DNA of 64,000 nt from Cylindrospermum sp. FACHB-282 (GCF_014697195.1 NZ_JACJRJ010000006.1:1-64000); one strand, 5' to 3'; positions 35,102 through 44,868 are shown, counted from the stretch's first letter. Made by a program: numbers and translations. The notes: generated by a model not told the origin, from the letters alone.

Positions 35102-36907
35102 ATGATAGGTACTCTGAAAAACAAATTAAGTATTTTTACTGGACTCAGTGATTTAAGTCATAGCTGGAGCATAGCCAAAAAGATTAGTTATGGCTACACT
35201 CTGACAATTGGTATTGCTTTTCTCGGCACAGCTAGTGGGTTGCTAATAGGTAATTACTATGAAAATATTGCCCAAAAACAATTGCTTCTATCTTATCAGC
35301 AACAATTTCTTTTAAAAGATTTAGATAATGCAGTAATAACGACAAGACTGCATCCACAACGATTAGTTACTGTATTAGAAGATTCTATTTGGTTGCAATT
35401 TGAAAAAAACAATTTTTTGAATAATGTTAATCAGGTTAATAAGCATTTATCTAATCTGGAAGATTTTGTAAAAGCTCATCCTAATGATTTAGCAGTAGAT
35501 AGTGTAAACTACACTAATTTATTAAAAAATTACTATAATAATACGGTATTATACACTCAGATAGTCAAAAAGTTTTGGGGCTATATCGACTCAGGTAGTT
35601 TGTCAGCAAAAACAAAAGAATCTCACCAGCAGAAGCTAATAGTTTTACTCAAAGAGGAGGAAACTGTTAATCTAAATGTAAAATTCGAGAAGCTTTCAGA
35701 TGAGCTAGTTGTAATTATAGGACGTGCTGAGGTTCAAAAACAGCAAGCAAATTTGAATTTCAATAACGCTCAATCACTACGAATAAAAATAATTATTGCC
35801 AGTGTCATGCTGTCATCTGTGATTGCAACGGTGCTAGCGGTGTATACTAGTCATCTCATCGCCCATCCTCTAGAAGCAGTTACTAAGGTTGCCCGAAAAA
35901 TTACTCAAGAATCAAATTTTGATCTCAGAGCTAATATCACAGGCAATGATGAAGTAGGGGTTTTAGCAACCTCTCTGAATAGGTTGGTGGAATGGGTAGG
36001 ACAATATACTAAGCAACTAGAGTTAGCTCGCAAAACTTTAGAACAACGGGTAGAAGAAAGAACTCAGGAACTTCAACAAGCACTGCAAGATTTAAAAGAC
36101 ACTCAAGGGCAATTAATTCAAACAGAAAAAATGTCTTCCCTTGGACAAATGGTAGCAGGGATAGCTCATGAAATTAATAACCCTGTTAATTTTATTCATG
36201 GGAATATTGAATATGCTAATAACTATATTGAAGAGTTACTTGAGTTAATAAAGCTATATCAACAAAAGTACCCCGATGCAAACTTGGAAATTACAGAAAA
36301 AATAGAAGCAATAGATTTGGAATTTCTCAGTGAAGATTTGTTAAAAATCCTGTTATCTATGAAAATGGGTACTCAGCGCATCAAACAAATCGTGTTGTCA
36401 TTGCGGAACTTCTCTCGTTTAGATGAAGGTGATAAGAAAGAGGTAGATATTCATGAAGGAATTGATAACACTCTATTAATTCTAAATCACCGATTTCAGG
36501 AAAAGGTGGAGATTATTAAAAATTATGGACATTTACCTTTAGTTGATTGTTATCCAGCGCAACTCAACCAGGTATTTATGAATATACTAAGTAATGGGCT
36601 AGATGCACTGCTAGACGACAGCACTAAAGACAGTAAGCAAATTGTGATAGATACATCAATGGTAGATGATAATCATATCAAAGTAATAATTAAAGATAAT
36701 GGGAATGGGATTCCACCAGAGATTTTAAATAAGCTATTTGACCCTTTCTTCACAACTAAACCTGTAGGTAAAGGTACTGGTTTAGGATTGAGTATATCTT
36801 ACCAGATTATTGAAAAGCATAAGGGTAAAATAGAGGTATTTTCGGAAGTTAATCAAGGGACAGAGTTTGTAATCTTGTTGCCAATTACAACAACAAAAAT
36901 TAACTAA
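35102..36907 (+). CDS. Membrane sensor histidine kinase with HAMP domain
   Basis: 601 residues. A first membrane helix lies near 27-50 and a second near 225-250, enclosing an extracytoplasmic region of about 175 residues. HAMP follows (about 250-310), then a coiled coil and a HisKA domain with GIAHEINNPVNF, phospho-acceptor His356. The ATPase part has NQVFMNILSNGLDAL (N box), DNGNGIP (G1) and GKGTGLGLSI (G2). No response regulator is beside it. It is paired with the PhnD-like lipoprotein, a likely sensory partner. Confidence 0.95.
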   Translation: MIGTLKNKLSIFTGLSDLSHSWSIAKKISYGYTLTIGIAFLGTASGLLIGNYYENIAQKQLLLSYQQQFLLKDLDNAVITTRLHPQRLVTVLEDSIWLQFEKNNFLNNVNQVNKHLSNLEDFVKAHPNDLAVDSVNYTNLLKNYYNNTVLYTQIVKKFWGYIDSGSLSAKTKESHQQKLIVLLKEEETVNLNVKFEKLSDELVVIIGRAEVQKQQANLNFNNAQSLRIKIIIASVMLSSVIATVLAVYTSHLIAHPLEAVTKVARKITQESNFDLRANITGNDEVGVLATSLNRLVEWVGQYTKQLELARKTLEQRVEERTQELQQALQDLKDTQGQLIQTEKMSSLGQMVAGIAHEINNPVNFIHGNIEYANNYIEELLELIKLYQQKYPDANLEITEKIEAIDLEFLSEDLLKILLSMKMGTQRIKQIVLSLRNFSRLDEGDKKEVDIHEGIDNTLLILNHRFQEKVEIIKNYGHLPLVDCYPAQLNQVFMNILSNGLDALLDDSTKDSKQIVIDTSMVDDNHIKVIIKDNGNGIPPEILNKLFDPFFTTKPVGKGTGLGLSISYQIIEKHKGKIEVFSEVNQGTEFVILLPITTTKIN

Positions 36908-36941
36908 TGAGGTAAGAAGCAAGAGGCAAGAGTGGAGTATG

Positions 36942-37859
36942 TCACAAACATCCAGCAATCATGCCCGCAAGTAAAATAAAACCAATCCAGACATTTTGGC
37001 GGAACATCTCACCATAAACGGGGTTAGGTAGTTGTGGCTGTCTTAAGCGCAGAGATTGCCAAATCCAGGCTATAGATGCAATTAGTAAGGTAATCCAGAA
37101 GACTTGGTGAAGCTGAAGCAAGACACCGATCCAAGTAAGTAATAAAATTGTGCCAGCAAAGAAAATGGCGATCGCCACAGGAGCATATTTTCCAAAAAAG
37201 AGGGCGCTAGAATTGATACCAATACGTCGATCATCTTCGCGATCGCTCATTGCATAAACAGTATCAAATCCCAATGTCCACAGTACAGTTGCGCCCCAAA
37301 GTAGCCAAGTGGGTAGGGAAAGGGTTTGTGTGACTGCACTCCAGCTAATTAACACGGCAAAACCCCAAGCGATGGAAAGTACCAGTTGGGGTATGGGAAA
37401 CACCCGCTTTGCCCCTGGATAAAGCAGAATTACGGGTACTGCTGCTACAGATAACCAGAAACTGAGGGGGTTAAGATAAAAGGCAAGTACTGCGGCACAG
37501 GCCATTGACACGATCGCCACTACAATGCCAACTTTAATCGAAAGAGCGCGGGATGCAAGGGGGCGATCGCGTGTTCTCTCTACCTGTGGATCAATATTCC
37601 GATCCCACAAATCATTGACAACACACCCAGCAGCACTTGTGGCCAGAGTACCCAACACAATCACCCCCACCAGGGGTAAAGGTGGTTTACCAGCAGCCGC
37701 CAAAAACACAGCCCACAGGGCAGGAATCATCAAAATTAACCGTCCTTCTGGTTTATGCCACCGCAAAAGGCGGACAATCACCAGCCACAGGGGTTTTTGG
37801 TTGCTCTCTGGCGTCTTTAGCATAGAACTCAAGAAATAACTGGAACTAGATGAATACAC
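36942..37859 (-). CDS. ubiA: UbiA-family polyprenyltransferase (4-hydroxybenzoate type)
   Basis: 305 residues, eight to nine helices. NDLWDRNIDPQVERTRDRPL (residues about 88-107) has the first Asp-rich motif, and MSDREDDRRIGINSSALFFG the second. It transfers a prenyl chain to an aromatic ring; in cyanobacteria this gene is associated with plastoquinone synthesis. It is convergent with the histidine kinase gene. Confidence 0.93.
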   Translation of the reverse strand: MYSSSSSYFLSSMLKTPESNQKPLWLVIVRLLRWHKPEGRLILMIPALWAVFLAAAGKPPLPLVGVIVLGTLATSAAGCVVNDLWDRNIDPQVERTRDRPLASRALSIKVGIVVAIVSMACAAVLAFYLNPLSFWLSVAAVPVILLYPGAKRVFPIPQLVLSIAWGFAVLISWSAVTQTLSLPTWLLWGATVLWTLGFDTVYAMSDREDDRRIGINSSALFFGKYAPVAIAIFFAGTILLLTWIGVLLQLHQVFWITLLIASIAWIWQSLRLRQPQLPNPVYGEMFRQNVWIGFILLAGMIAGCL

Positions 37860-38182
37860 ACTTCTTTACATCTATAGAATATCGTTATTTGCTATTTGTT
37901 GAAACACAACCTCAAATGGCTGCTTTGAATACAAAATAGCTCCTTTGGTTGTCAGTTGCAGGTTGAATTTTATTCATCAGGCAGCACCGTCAAATAGTCA
38001 ACCTGAGAAATACATTTATTTCAAGTAATATTTAGTACCAATTGCCCCGAAATACCAGCTTTCAAGCTGTCGCGTTTTTAAGAAAGCATCCAGATGAGGG
38101 ACGAGATACCCGTGATGATTCCAGGGAATGTACTTTAAATTTTGAATTGCTAACTATCCTTTTTGAAGAGAGAGAAAATTAG
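37860..38182 (+). promoter_or_regulatory. Upstream region of ppx
   Basis: A 323-bp divergent region between ubiA and ppx. From about 38055 to 38130 it is GC-richer and contains short inverted pairs (AGCTTTCAAGCT, and ATTCCAGGGAAT). It may be a structured 5-prime leader of ppx, but I cannot match it to a known riboswitch. Confidence 0.3.
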
Positions 38183-39835
38183 ATGCTGAGTTTAGTTTCA
38201 GCTAACTGCTCGAGTATACCAACTCAGCCAGTGAAGCAACACCGGATTATTGCAGCGATTGATATCGGCACAAATTCTGTACACATGGTAGTGGTGCAAA
38301 TTGAGCCGACATTACCATCTTTTAGCATGATCGCTAAAGAAAAGGAAACTGTGAGATTAGGCGATCGCGATCTTGCTACTGGGAATCTAAAACCGGAGAT
38401 CATGAAAAAGGCGATCGCCGCTTTGGGACGCTTCCAAGAAGTTGCCAAAATGTTCAACGCAGAAACCATCGTGGCTGTTGCAACTAGCGCCGTACGGGAA
38501 GCCCCCAACGGTAAAGATTTTTTGCACAGGATAGAAACCGAGTTAGGTTTAAGCGTTGACTTAATTTCTGGACAAGAAGAAGCACGACGTATTTACCTAG
38601 GTGTGTTATCGGGGATGGAATTTCACAACCAGCCCCATATTATGATTGATATTGGCGGCGGTTCCACAGAATTAATTTTGGGAGATAGCCATGAACCGCG
38701 CAGTCTCACCAGTACCAAAGTTGGTGCAGTGCGACTCACCGGCGAGTTAATCACCACTGACCCCATTAGCAATATTGAGTTTCAGTACCTGCAAGCTTAT
38801 GCACGGGGGATGTTAGAACGTTCTGTAGATGAGGTGTTGGCAAATCTCAATTTTGGTGAATCTCCCCGGTTGGTAGGCACTTCTGGCACGATTGAAACCT
38901 TAGCGACAATCCACGCACGGGAAAAGCTGGGTTATGTCCCTTCCACCCTCAATGGCTATCAATTCCCTCTCCAAGACTTGCGGGAGTTAGTAAATCGCTT
39001 GCGGAGATTGTCGAATGTTGAAAGAGCCGTAATTCCGGGAATGCCCGATAAGCGGTCAGAAGTAATACTGGCTGGTGCAGTGATCTTACAGGAAGCCATG
39101 ACCCTTTTGGGGGCTGAGTCGCTAACAGTATGTGAGCGTTCCTTGCGGGAAGGGGTGATTGTAGACTGGATGTTGGCACATGGTTTAATTGAAGACCGAC
39201 TGCGTTACCAAGGGTCAGTGCGTCAGCGGAGTGTGCTGAAAACTGCTAAGAAATACCAGACCAACTTAGAATATGGCGATCGCGTCGCAGTATTCGCCCT
39301 GAGCTTATTTGACCAGACTTATGGCACCTTCCACAACTGCCACGAAGGCGATCGGCAACTACTCTGGGCAGCTGCCATATTACATAATTGTGGTCACTAC
39401 ATCAGCCATTCAGCACACCACAAGCATTCCTACTACCTAATTCGCAATGGTGAATTACTCGGTTACACCGAAACAGAAATTGAAATCATTGCCAATTTAG
39501 CCCGTTATCATCGCAAATCGCCCCCCAAGAAAAAGCATGAAAATTACCGCAATCTCTTAACTAAAGAGCATCGGCAAATGGTCAGTCAACTGAGTGCCAT
39601 CTTGAGATTAGCAGTTGCTCTAGATCGGCGGCAAATTGGAGCCATAGCCCGAATTCAATCTAATTATCATCCTGATCGCCAGGAATTTAAACTACTAATT
39701 TTTCCCTCCCAGCTAGGTGATGATTGCGCCTTAGAACTCTGGAGTTTAGATTACAAAAAAGGAGTATTCGAGGAAGAATTTGGGGTGAAATTAGTAGCTA
39801 GTTTAGAAAACTCTACCATTACCAATATTTCCTAA
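38183..39835 (+). CDS. ppx: Exopolyphosphatase / guanosine pentaphosphatase
   Basis: 550 residues. The first half is an actin-fold Ppx/GppA domain: IAAIDIGTNSVHMVVVQI, ATSAVREAPNG, SGQEEARRIYLGVL, MIDIGGGSTELILG and VGTSGTIETLA. The C-terminal half resembles an HD-type helical domain (AAILHNCGHYISHSAHHKHS). It hydrolyses polyphosphate and/or pppGpp. It stands alone. Confidence 0.95.
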   Translation: MLSLVSANCSSIPTQPVKQHRIIAAIDIGTNSVHMVVVQIEPTLPSFSMIAKEKETVRLGDRDLATGNLKPEIMKKAIAALGRFQEVAKMFNAETIVAVATSAVREAPNGKDFLHRIETELGLSVDLISGQEEARRIYLGVLSGMEFHNQPHIMIDIGGGSTELILGDSHEPRSLTSTKVGAVRLTGELITTDPISNIEFQYLQAYARGMLERSVDEVLANLNFGESPRLVGTSGTIETLATIHAREKLGYVPSTLNGYQFPLQDLRELVNRLRRLSNVERAVIPGMPDKRSEVILAGAVILQEAMTLLGAESLTVCERSLREGVIVDWMLAHGLIEDRLRYQGSVRQRSVLKTAKKYQTNLEYGDRVAVFALSLFDQTYGTFHNCHEGDRQLLWAAAILHNCGHYISHSAHHKHSYYLIRNGELLGYTETEIEIIANLARYHRKSPPKKKHENYRNLLTKEHRQMVSQLSAILRLAVALDRRQIGAIARIQSNYHPDRQEFKLLIFPSQLGDDCALELWSLDYKKGVFEEEFGVKLVASLENSTITNIS

Positions 39836-40029
39836 AAAGTAGGGTGCGTTCCCTAACGCACCGCCACACAACATTTATTTTAGTAGGATTTATAATCAGG
39901 AATAAGATCATACCTCTGTCAGACGTCCACAACCACAATAACCAGACAGGAAAAAATTCTCAATAAAAATTAGTGCCTAGTTATTTGATAATGTTATCAT
40001 CAGAAATAAATCGAGAAGTTAAAAATATC

Positions 40030-40419
40030 ATGATTTTATCTGTAAAAACTTCCCCTCCGACAACTGTACCTAAATTATCTTATGACGTGCTGATTGAAAC
40101 TCAACAAGATGGTACAGTTCAAGCAACATTACTCAGCTTACCGGATGTTAAAAGCTCAGGTGCGAGTAAAGAAGAAGCATTAAATAATCTCATTCAGCTT
40201 TTCCAAGCACGAAAACCAGAAATAGTTACTTTAGAAATCGAACCACCTAAAACAGAACATCCTCGGATTAAATTTGCAGGAATCATCAAGGATGAGGGTA
40301 ACGCTTGGGATTTACTAGAGACATTAACAGGAACAATTGAAGCGCCAAGTGATTGGTCAAGTCAACATGATTACTATTTGTATAGTACGCCTAAACATCC
40401 AGATGAGATTATAGAATGA
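40030..40419 (+). CDS. Antitoxin candidate of a PIN toxin-antitoxin pair
   Basis: 129 residues from the ATG at 40030. This start is supported by the partial duplicate at 40894, which shares AAAAATATC before ATGATTTTATCT. The sequence YDVLIETQQDGTVQATLLSLPDVKSSGASKEEALNNLIQLF is HicB-like in the first 60 residues. The C-terminus (DEGNAWDLLETLTGTIEAP) is longer. It overlaps the downstream PIN gene by 4 bp (ATGA). Confidence 0.8.
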   Translation: MILSVKTSPPTTVPKLSYDVLIETQQDGTVQATLLSLPDVKSSGASKEEALNNLIQLFQARKPEIVTLEIEPPKTEHPRIKFAGIIKDEGNAWDLLETLTGTIEAPSDWSSQHDYYLYSTPKHPDEIIE

Positions 40420-40832
40420 ATCAAGAAAAACTATTTTTAGATACCGTATTTATTCAAGCTCTACTAAACAAGAATCATCAATACCACAATCAAGCCAAAG
40501 CATTATTACCAAGAGTGAAAAATGCGGCTGAAGTATGGGTGACAGAAGCTGTATTGATAGAAGTTGGTAATGCGTTAAGTGCAGTTAAACGGACAGCAGC
40601 AGTTCAGTTTATTAATCAGTGTTATCAAACAGATAATATTAAGGTTATCAGTGTAGATACACCGCTTCTCATGCGTGCGCTGGAACTTTATCACAGTCGT
40701 CAAGATAAAAGTTGGGGTTTGACAGACTGCATCTCATTTATTGTTATGCAAGAACAGGGGTTAATTTATGCAGTAACGGCTGATATCCATTTTGTTCAAG
40801 CAGGTTTTGTAGCTTTATTACGGGAAAATTAA
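40416..40832 (+). CDS. PIN domain ribonuclease toxin (VapC-like)
   Basis: 138 residues. EKLFLDTVFIQALLNKNHQYHNQA supplies the first Asp (residue 9), EAVLIEVGNALS the conserved Glu, and WGLTDCISFIVMQEQG plus AVTADIHF the later Asp residues. It follows its antitoxin candidate with ATGA translational coupling. It would be a Mg-dependent RNase. Confidence 0.9.
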   Translation: MNQEKLFLDTVFIQALLNKNHQYHNQAKALLPRVKNAAEVWVTEAVLIEVGNALSAVKRTAAVQFINQCYQTDNIKVISVDTPLLMRALELYHSRQDKSWGLTDCISFIVMQEQGLIYAVTADIHFVQAGFVALLREN

Positions 40833-40893
40833 ATTTTACAAACATTTTTGCTTAGGGTTATAATTAATATAAAAGTTGAAAGGTAAAAATATC

Positions 40894-41037
40894 ATGATTT
40901 TATCTATAAAAAGTAACAAAAATAGAAAACGTAAATCATCTGATAAGGTGCTGATAGAAAATCAACCAGATGGCACAGTTGTACCTCAGGGAAACGAGAA
41001 TTGCTATATACTCCCTTATGGTGCTGATTTAATATGA
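40894..41037 (+). pseudogene. Truncated duplicate of the HicB-like antitoxin
   Basis: A 47-codon frame, MILSIKSNKNRKRKSSDKVL then IENQPDGTV, matching the start of the antitoxin at 40030 (MILSVKTS...VLIETQQDGTV) including the bases before the ATG. The homology stops after PDGTV and the rest is unrelated. It overlaps the 3-prime end of the kinase gene (to 41016) on the other strand. Confidence 0.75.
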
Positions 41038-43226
41038 ACATTGGGTGTCTGAGAATCGTTGTTTGTAACAGTAATAAAATATGAAAATCCTAGTAAGCAA
41101 AATAAAAGAATAACACCCCATAATCCCTGATGTTTTTGCTGATTTACTGCTGGCACAGTAGGGTTGAAAATTACTTGCGATACAGGAGTAGATGCACGGG
41201 AGCGAATTGGTTTAGATACAGGAGTAGATGCACGGGAGCGAATTGGTTTAGATACAGGAGTAGATACAGGTGAGTGAATTGTTTGTGCTAGTATCGGCCA
41301 AATCTTAATACTGTTATCAGCACTCCCACTAGCAACAGTTTTACCATCTGGACTATAAGCTAAAGAACGCACAGAGTTAAAATGCCCTCTCAAAGTGCTT
41401 ATTTCCCATCCTGTAGACACATTCCACAGTTTGATAGTTTTATCAGCACTCCCACTAGCAAGAATTTTGCCATCTGGACTATAAGCTAAAGCAGGAACAG
41501 AATCTGAATGTCCTGTAAGGGTGAAGATGACTCTACCAGTGGACACATTCCACAATTTGATAGTGCTATCAGAACTGCCACTGGCAAGAATTTTACCATC
41601 TGGACTATAAGCTAAAGAACGAACCCAGTTGCAATGTCCTACCAATGTGAGAATTACCTTACCGGTGGACACATTCCACAATTTGATAGTGTTATCAGAA
41701 CTGCCACTGGCAAGAATTTTACCATCTGGACTATAGGCTAGGGAAAGAACCGAGTCGGAATGTCCTTCGAGTGTAAAAATTACCCTTCCTGTGGACACAT
41801 TCCATAGTTTGATAGTTTTGTCAGCACTACCACTAGCAAGAGTATTACCATCTGGACTGTAGCTGAGGGAACAAACCGAGTTAGACTGAGCCGCGAAAAT
41901 GCGTATTTCCTTACCTGTAGATACATTCCACAGCTTGATAGTTTTATCACGGCTACCACTGACAAGAACTTTGCCATCTGGACTGTATGCTAGGGAATTA
42001 ACCCAGTCAGAATGGCCAGTCAGAATGTGTATTACCCCTCCTGTAGACGCATTCCATAGTTTGATAACTTTGTCACGGCCGGCAGTAGCAAGAGTACTGC
42101 CATTTGGACTGTATAATATAGCATTAACGGAGTTGGAATGTCCAGTGATAGTGAGGATTCCTTCTACTGTTGTGGCATGGATAGCTGGTTGTTCCTTTTG
42201 TTTATCAACCCCAAATATATCAACACCAAGTTTTGTAGCGCGATCGCACCAATAGCATTTACCATAAGTTCGGCTAAAGTAGTGACTATTTACCGTTCCA
42301 CATAGAATTAGTCCATTGCTAGCGATTTTTAACGCCTGCATCCACTCCTTAGCCGTTGGGCGTAAGTTAGGATTTTGATGGCCGTCATTAAAGCATTTGA
42401 GAAAACATTTTTTCACCTCTGGATGAACAATATCAAGGGAAATTGTTCTCTCTACAGGTTGAATAAAACTATTTGGTGCATACAGCCATAAACCTCGACG
42501 GATCAGTTCGTTTATTTCTGGAGTCTCCCCCGCACCTGTCCACTTTCCCTGAAAAGGACTATTACCACCAAATAACAATTGATAGATAATTACTGCTAAC
42601 CGAAACCGATCATGTAGTTCCGTTTGCTCAATGCTAGAAATATCTTTACCAATCAGTTCCGGTGGTGTATATCCCTCTGAACCAACTAAACAACGATAAA
42701 CTTTAGCATTTTTAGGATTTTTAACCTGAAAAGAATCTGTATCAATAATTGAAGGTAAAGCCCGATTATTAACCAGAATATTTTGCGGTTTGATGTCACC
42801 CAATACATAGCCAGAATCGTGAAGTGCAGCAATAAATGAGGCAATATTCAACGCCGTTATATGCAAAAAACGCCAATGAATACCAAGCTTTAGCCTCTTA
42901 CAACGCTGAGGATTATAAATATCAATAAGTTGTCTTGCATTCTTAACTTCTGGCATCAAAAAGCCCACACAATCACCCTGATCATTTTTCAGCGCTGACT
43001 TAGGCCAAGCAAAAGAAATATGATTGAGGTGGGAATTTGGCTCTGTGGGCGGGTGCGCTATCATCACCGCTAACTTTTGCACACGTTCAGGAGTTGGGGA
43101 ATGGTAAATTTTGGCTAAATAACCATCTATATTAGTTCGCCAAACTTTGGCTTCACCACTATCTATTGGTTTACCCAACAGAGTAATTGATTTCCCCGTA
43201 CTGGAACAGGTGATAACTGTCATCAA
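41016..43226 (-). CDS. Protein kinase fused to a WD40 propeller and C-terminal membrane helix (TerY-P triad)
   Basis: 736 residues. Residues about 1-320 form a Ser/Thr kinase-like domain: Lys39 in YLAKIY, LGDIKPQNI at 142-150 as the catalytic loop (HRD is GD), IDTDSFQV at 161-168 as a DFG equivalent, and GYTPPEL as an APE equivalent. A short Cys pair region (CYWCDRA) follows. Seven WD40 repeats lie at about 355-645. A linker repeats STPVSKPIRSRA twice, and GVILLFCLLGFSYFITV near the end is a membrane helix. It is 3 bp after the PP2C gene, so it is cotranscribed. Confidence 0.9.
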   Translation of the reverse strand: MMTVITCSSTGKSITLLGKPIDSGEAKVWRTNIDGYLAKIYHSPTPERVQKLAVMIAHPPTEPNSHLNHISFAWPKSALKNDQGDCVGFLMPEVKNARQLIDIYNPQRCKRLKLGIHWRFLHITALNIASFIAALHDSGYVLGDIKPQNILVNNRALPSIIDTDSFQVKNPKNAKVYRCLVGSEGYTPPELIGKDISSIEQTELHDRFRLAVIIYQLLFGGNSPFQGKWTGAGETPEINELIRRGLWLYAPNSFIQPVERTISLDIVHPEVKKCFLKCFNDGHQNPNLRPTAKEWMQALKIASNGLILCGTVNSHYFSRTYGKCYWCDRATKLGVDIFGVDKQKEQPAIHATTVEGILTITGHSNSVNAILYSPNGSTLATAGRDKVIKLWNASTGGVIHILTGHSDWVNSLAYSPDGKVLVSGSRDKTIKLWNVSTGKEIRIFAAQSNSVCSLSYSPDGNTLASGSADKTIKLWNVSTGRVIFTLEGHSDSVLSLAYSPDGKILASGSSDNTIKLWNVSTGKVILTLVGHCNWVRSLAYSPDGKILASGSSDSTIKLWNVSTGRVIFTLTGHSDSVPALAYSPDGKILASGSADKTIKLWNVSTGWEISTLRGHFNSVRSLAYSPDGKTVASGSADNSIKIWPILAQTIHSPVSTPVSKPIRSRASTPVSKPIRSRASTPVSQVIFNPTVPAVNQQKHQGLWGVILLFCLLGFSYFITVTNNDSQTPNVHIKSAP

Positions 43227-43229
43227 ATT

Positions 43230-44018
43230 TTACTCTTTCTCAAAGTTGCACAAAAGCAAAGTTTTGTCATCGTCAGTGCGAGAATTTAGCCTTTCAGAGT
43301 TGAGGAAATCAATAATATATTTATCTTCTTCGTCTGGATTAGCTGTTTCTTGCAAGTATTCGTCAAAAGGTTTAAAAAATGGCGGGAAGGGTTTCCAGTC
43401 ACTCAAGCGAATTGCAACTTTTTCTAGTCCATCAGTAGAAGCACAAATAAACTCTTGCTTTCCTGAAATAACCTGCACCTGCATTTCTTCCAACGCCTTA
43501 CCAGAAGTGATAAAAGTCGTTTCGTTGAAAAATTCTCCCTTGTCTGGTTCAAACAACAATTGATATTCTGAATCTTGGGAACGTACCACCATAAATCCAT
43601 CCCCAATTTGCATGGCTGCAACCCAGTCAGGAGTTGCTACAAAAACCAAAAGGGTACAAGCTAATTCATTAAAAGAATAGCCTTGTTTATTTGCTTGTTT
43701 GTGTAATTCTGCAATAACTTTGTTTACAGTTTTAGTAAATAACTTTTTTGCTTCTATTTCGGAAAGTGGTTGAGAAAATCTTTGCCAAAATCCTTTTCGC
43801 TTCTGAAGATATTCATTGATTTTACAAAGGTATTTGAGTACTGTTTCTACCGCCAACTGAGAACCAATTTCAGAATATTTAGCACTACCAGCACCGTCAG
43901 CAACTGCGCCTACAATCACATCATTAAAAATGCGATAATGCCCAAAATCTTGACAAGGTATTTTTTGCTCTTGATGACTCGTTCCCGTCGCCGAACGGGC
44001 AATTGCTTTCCAACCCAC
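43230..44018 (-). CDS. PP2C-type protein phosphatase (TerY-P triad)
   Basis: 262 residues. GTSHQEQKIPCQDFGHY places the first metal Asp at 24. IVGAVADGAGSAKYSEIGSQLA has Asp41 and Gly42 of the DG motif. FICASTDGLEKV and DDDKTLLLC provide the later acids. This is a small single-domain PPM phosphatase without a sensor module. It lies between the vWA and kinase genes with 16- and 3-bp gaps and should reverse phosphorylation by the kinase. Confidence 0.92.
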   Translation of the reverse strand: MGWKAIARSATGTSHQEQKIPCQDFGHYRIFNDVIVGAVADGAGSAKYSEIGSQLAVETVLKYLCKINEYLQKRKGFWQRFSQPLSEIEAKKLFTKTVNKVIAELHKQANKQGYSFNELACTLLVFVATPDWVAAMQIGDGFMVVRSQDSEYQLLFEPDKGEFFNETTFITSGKALEEMQVQVISGKQEFICASTDGLEKVAIRLSDWKPFPPFFKPFDEYLQETANPDEEDKYIIDFLNSERLNSRTDDDKTLLLCNFEKE

Positions 44019-44034
44019 AATAAATCCTCAAAAT

Positions 44035-44691
44035 CTAAGTATTAATTTGACCCCATCCCACAGGTGGTAATGCCACTGCTTCCCCTACTTTGCCACTGGA
44101 AACCCGTTTCATGGAAGTGGAAAGCCAAACAAATAAAGAGCGAAAATCTAAGCCATTCAGGGTCACTGGTGGACGTTCAGGGGGAGCAATTTGTTTGAGT
44201 TTGTTAATATCTGCACCCTGGACACCAACAGTAAAAAACAACATTCGGCGCTGTGCTTCTGCTTCTCTCACTCTTTGCGCTGCACCTTCCCAATAATCTG
44301 TTGGCGACCCGTCGGTAATTAAAAATACCCAAGGACGATAATAGAGAATACCGTTATCTTTATAAGTCTGTTTCCGGTTTTCCAACAAATCCAAAGCGTA
44401 CTCTATGGCTTCACCCATTGGTGTGGCACCATCTGCTTCTAGCTTAGGCGCTGTAAATTGGTCTATGGTGACAAAATCTTGGGTCAGTCGCACGGGGCCA
44501 AAGGTGACAATAGCAACTTCCACACTCAGGGAAGCTTGAGCATCTCTCATGACATCTTCTTGAAAAGCTGCCAAACCTCGATTTAACTCCTGTATAGGCT
44601 GACCTGACATGGAGCCAGAAGTATCAACTAAGAGAATTACAGGGCAACGATTTTCTGGATTTTCAACAAATTCAGGCAGTCCTACAGGCAT
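44035..44691 (-). CDS. TerY-like von Willebrand factor A protein
   Basis: 218 residues. The vWA MIDAS site is VDTSGSMSG (Asp23, Ser25, Ser27), with GATPMGEAI supplying the Thr and ITDGSPTDYW the Asp. The domain fills most of the protein and no signal peptide is present. It is the first gene of a vWA-PP2C-kinase operon, the TerY-P triad. It is probably a metal-dependent protein-binding substrate or scaffold of the kinase. Confidence 0.93.
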   Translation of the reverse strand: MPVGLPEFVENPENRCPVILLVDTSGSMSGQPIQELNRGLAAFQEDVMRDAQASLSVEVAIVTFGPVRLTQDFVTIDQFTAPKLEADGATPMGEAIEYALDLLENRKQTYKDNGILYYRPWVFLITDGSPTDYWEGAAQRVREAEAQRRMLFFTVGVQGADINKLKQIAPPERPPVTLNGLDFRSLFVWLSTSMKRVSSGKVGEAVALPPVGWGQINT

Positions 44692-44868
44692 CCAAATACT
44701 CCTGATTTATCTGACAAATATATTACTTATATTATTTTTAACATACTACGTTAGTAATAGTGTTTTTACTTAAAGTAAGCTAATAATTACCTGATTTTAA
44801 GCCAATACAATTCAATTAAGAAAATTGTAGCTTGGGTAGAACCAAGTGCAACCTAACAAAGTCGCGGA

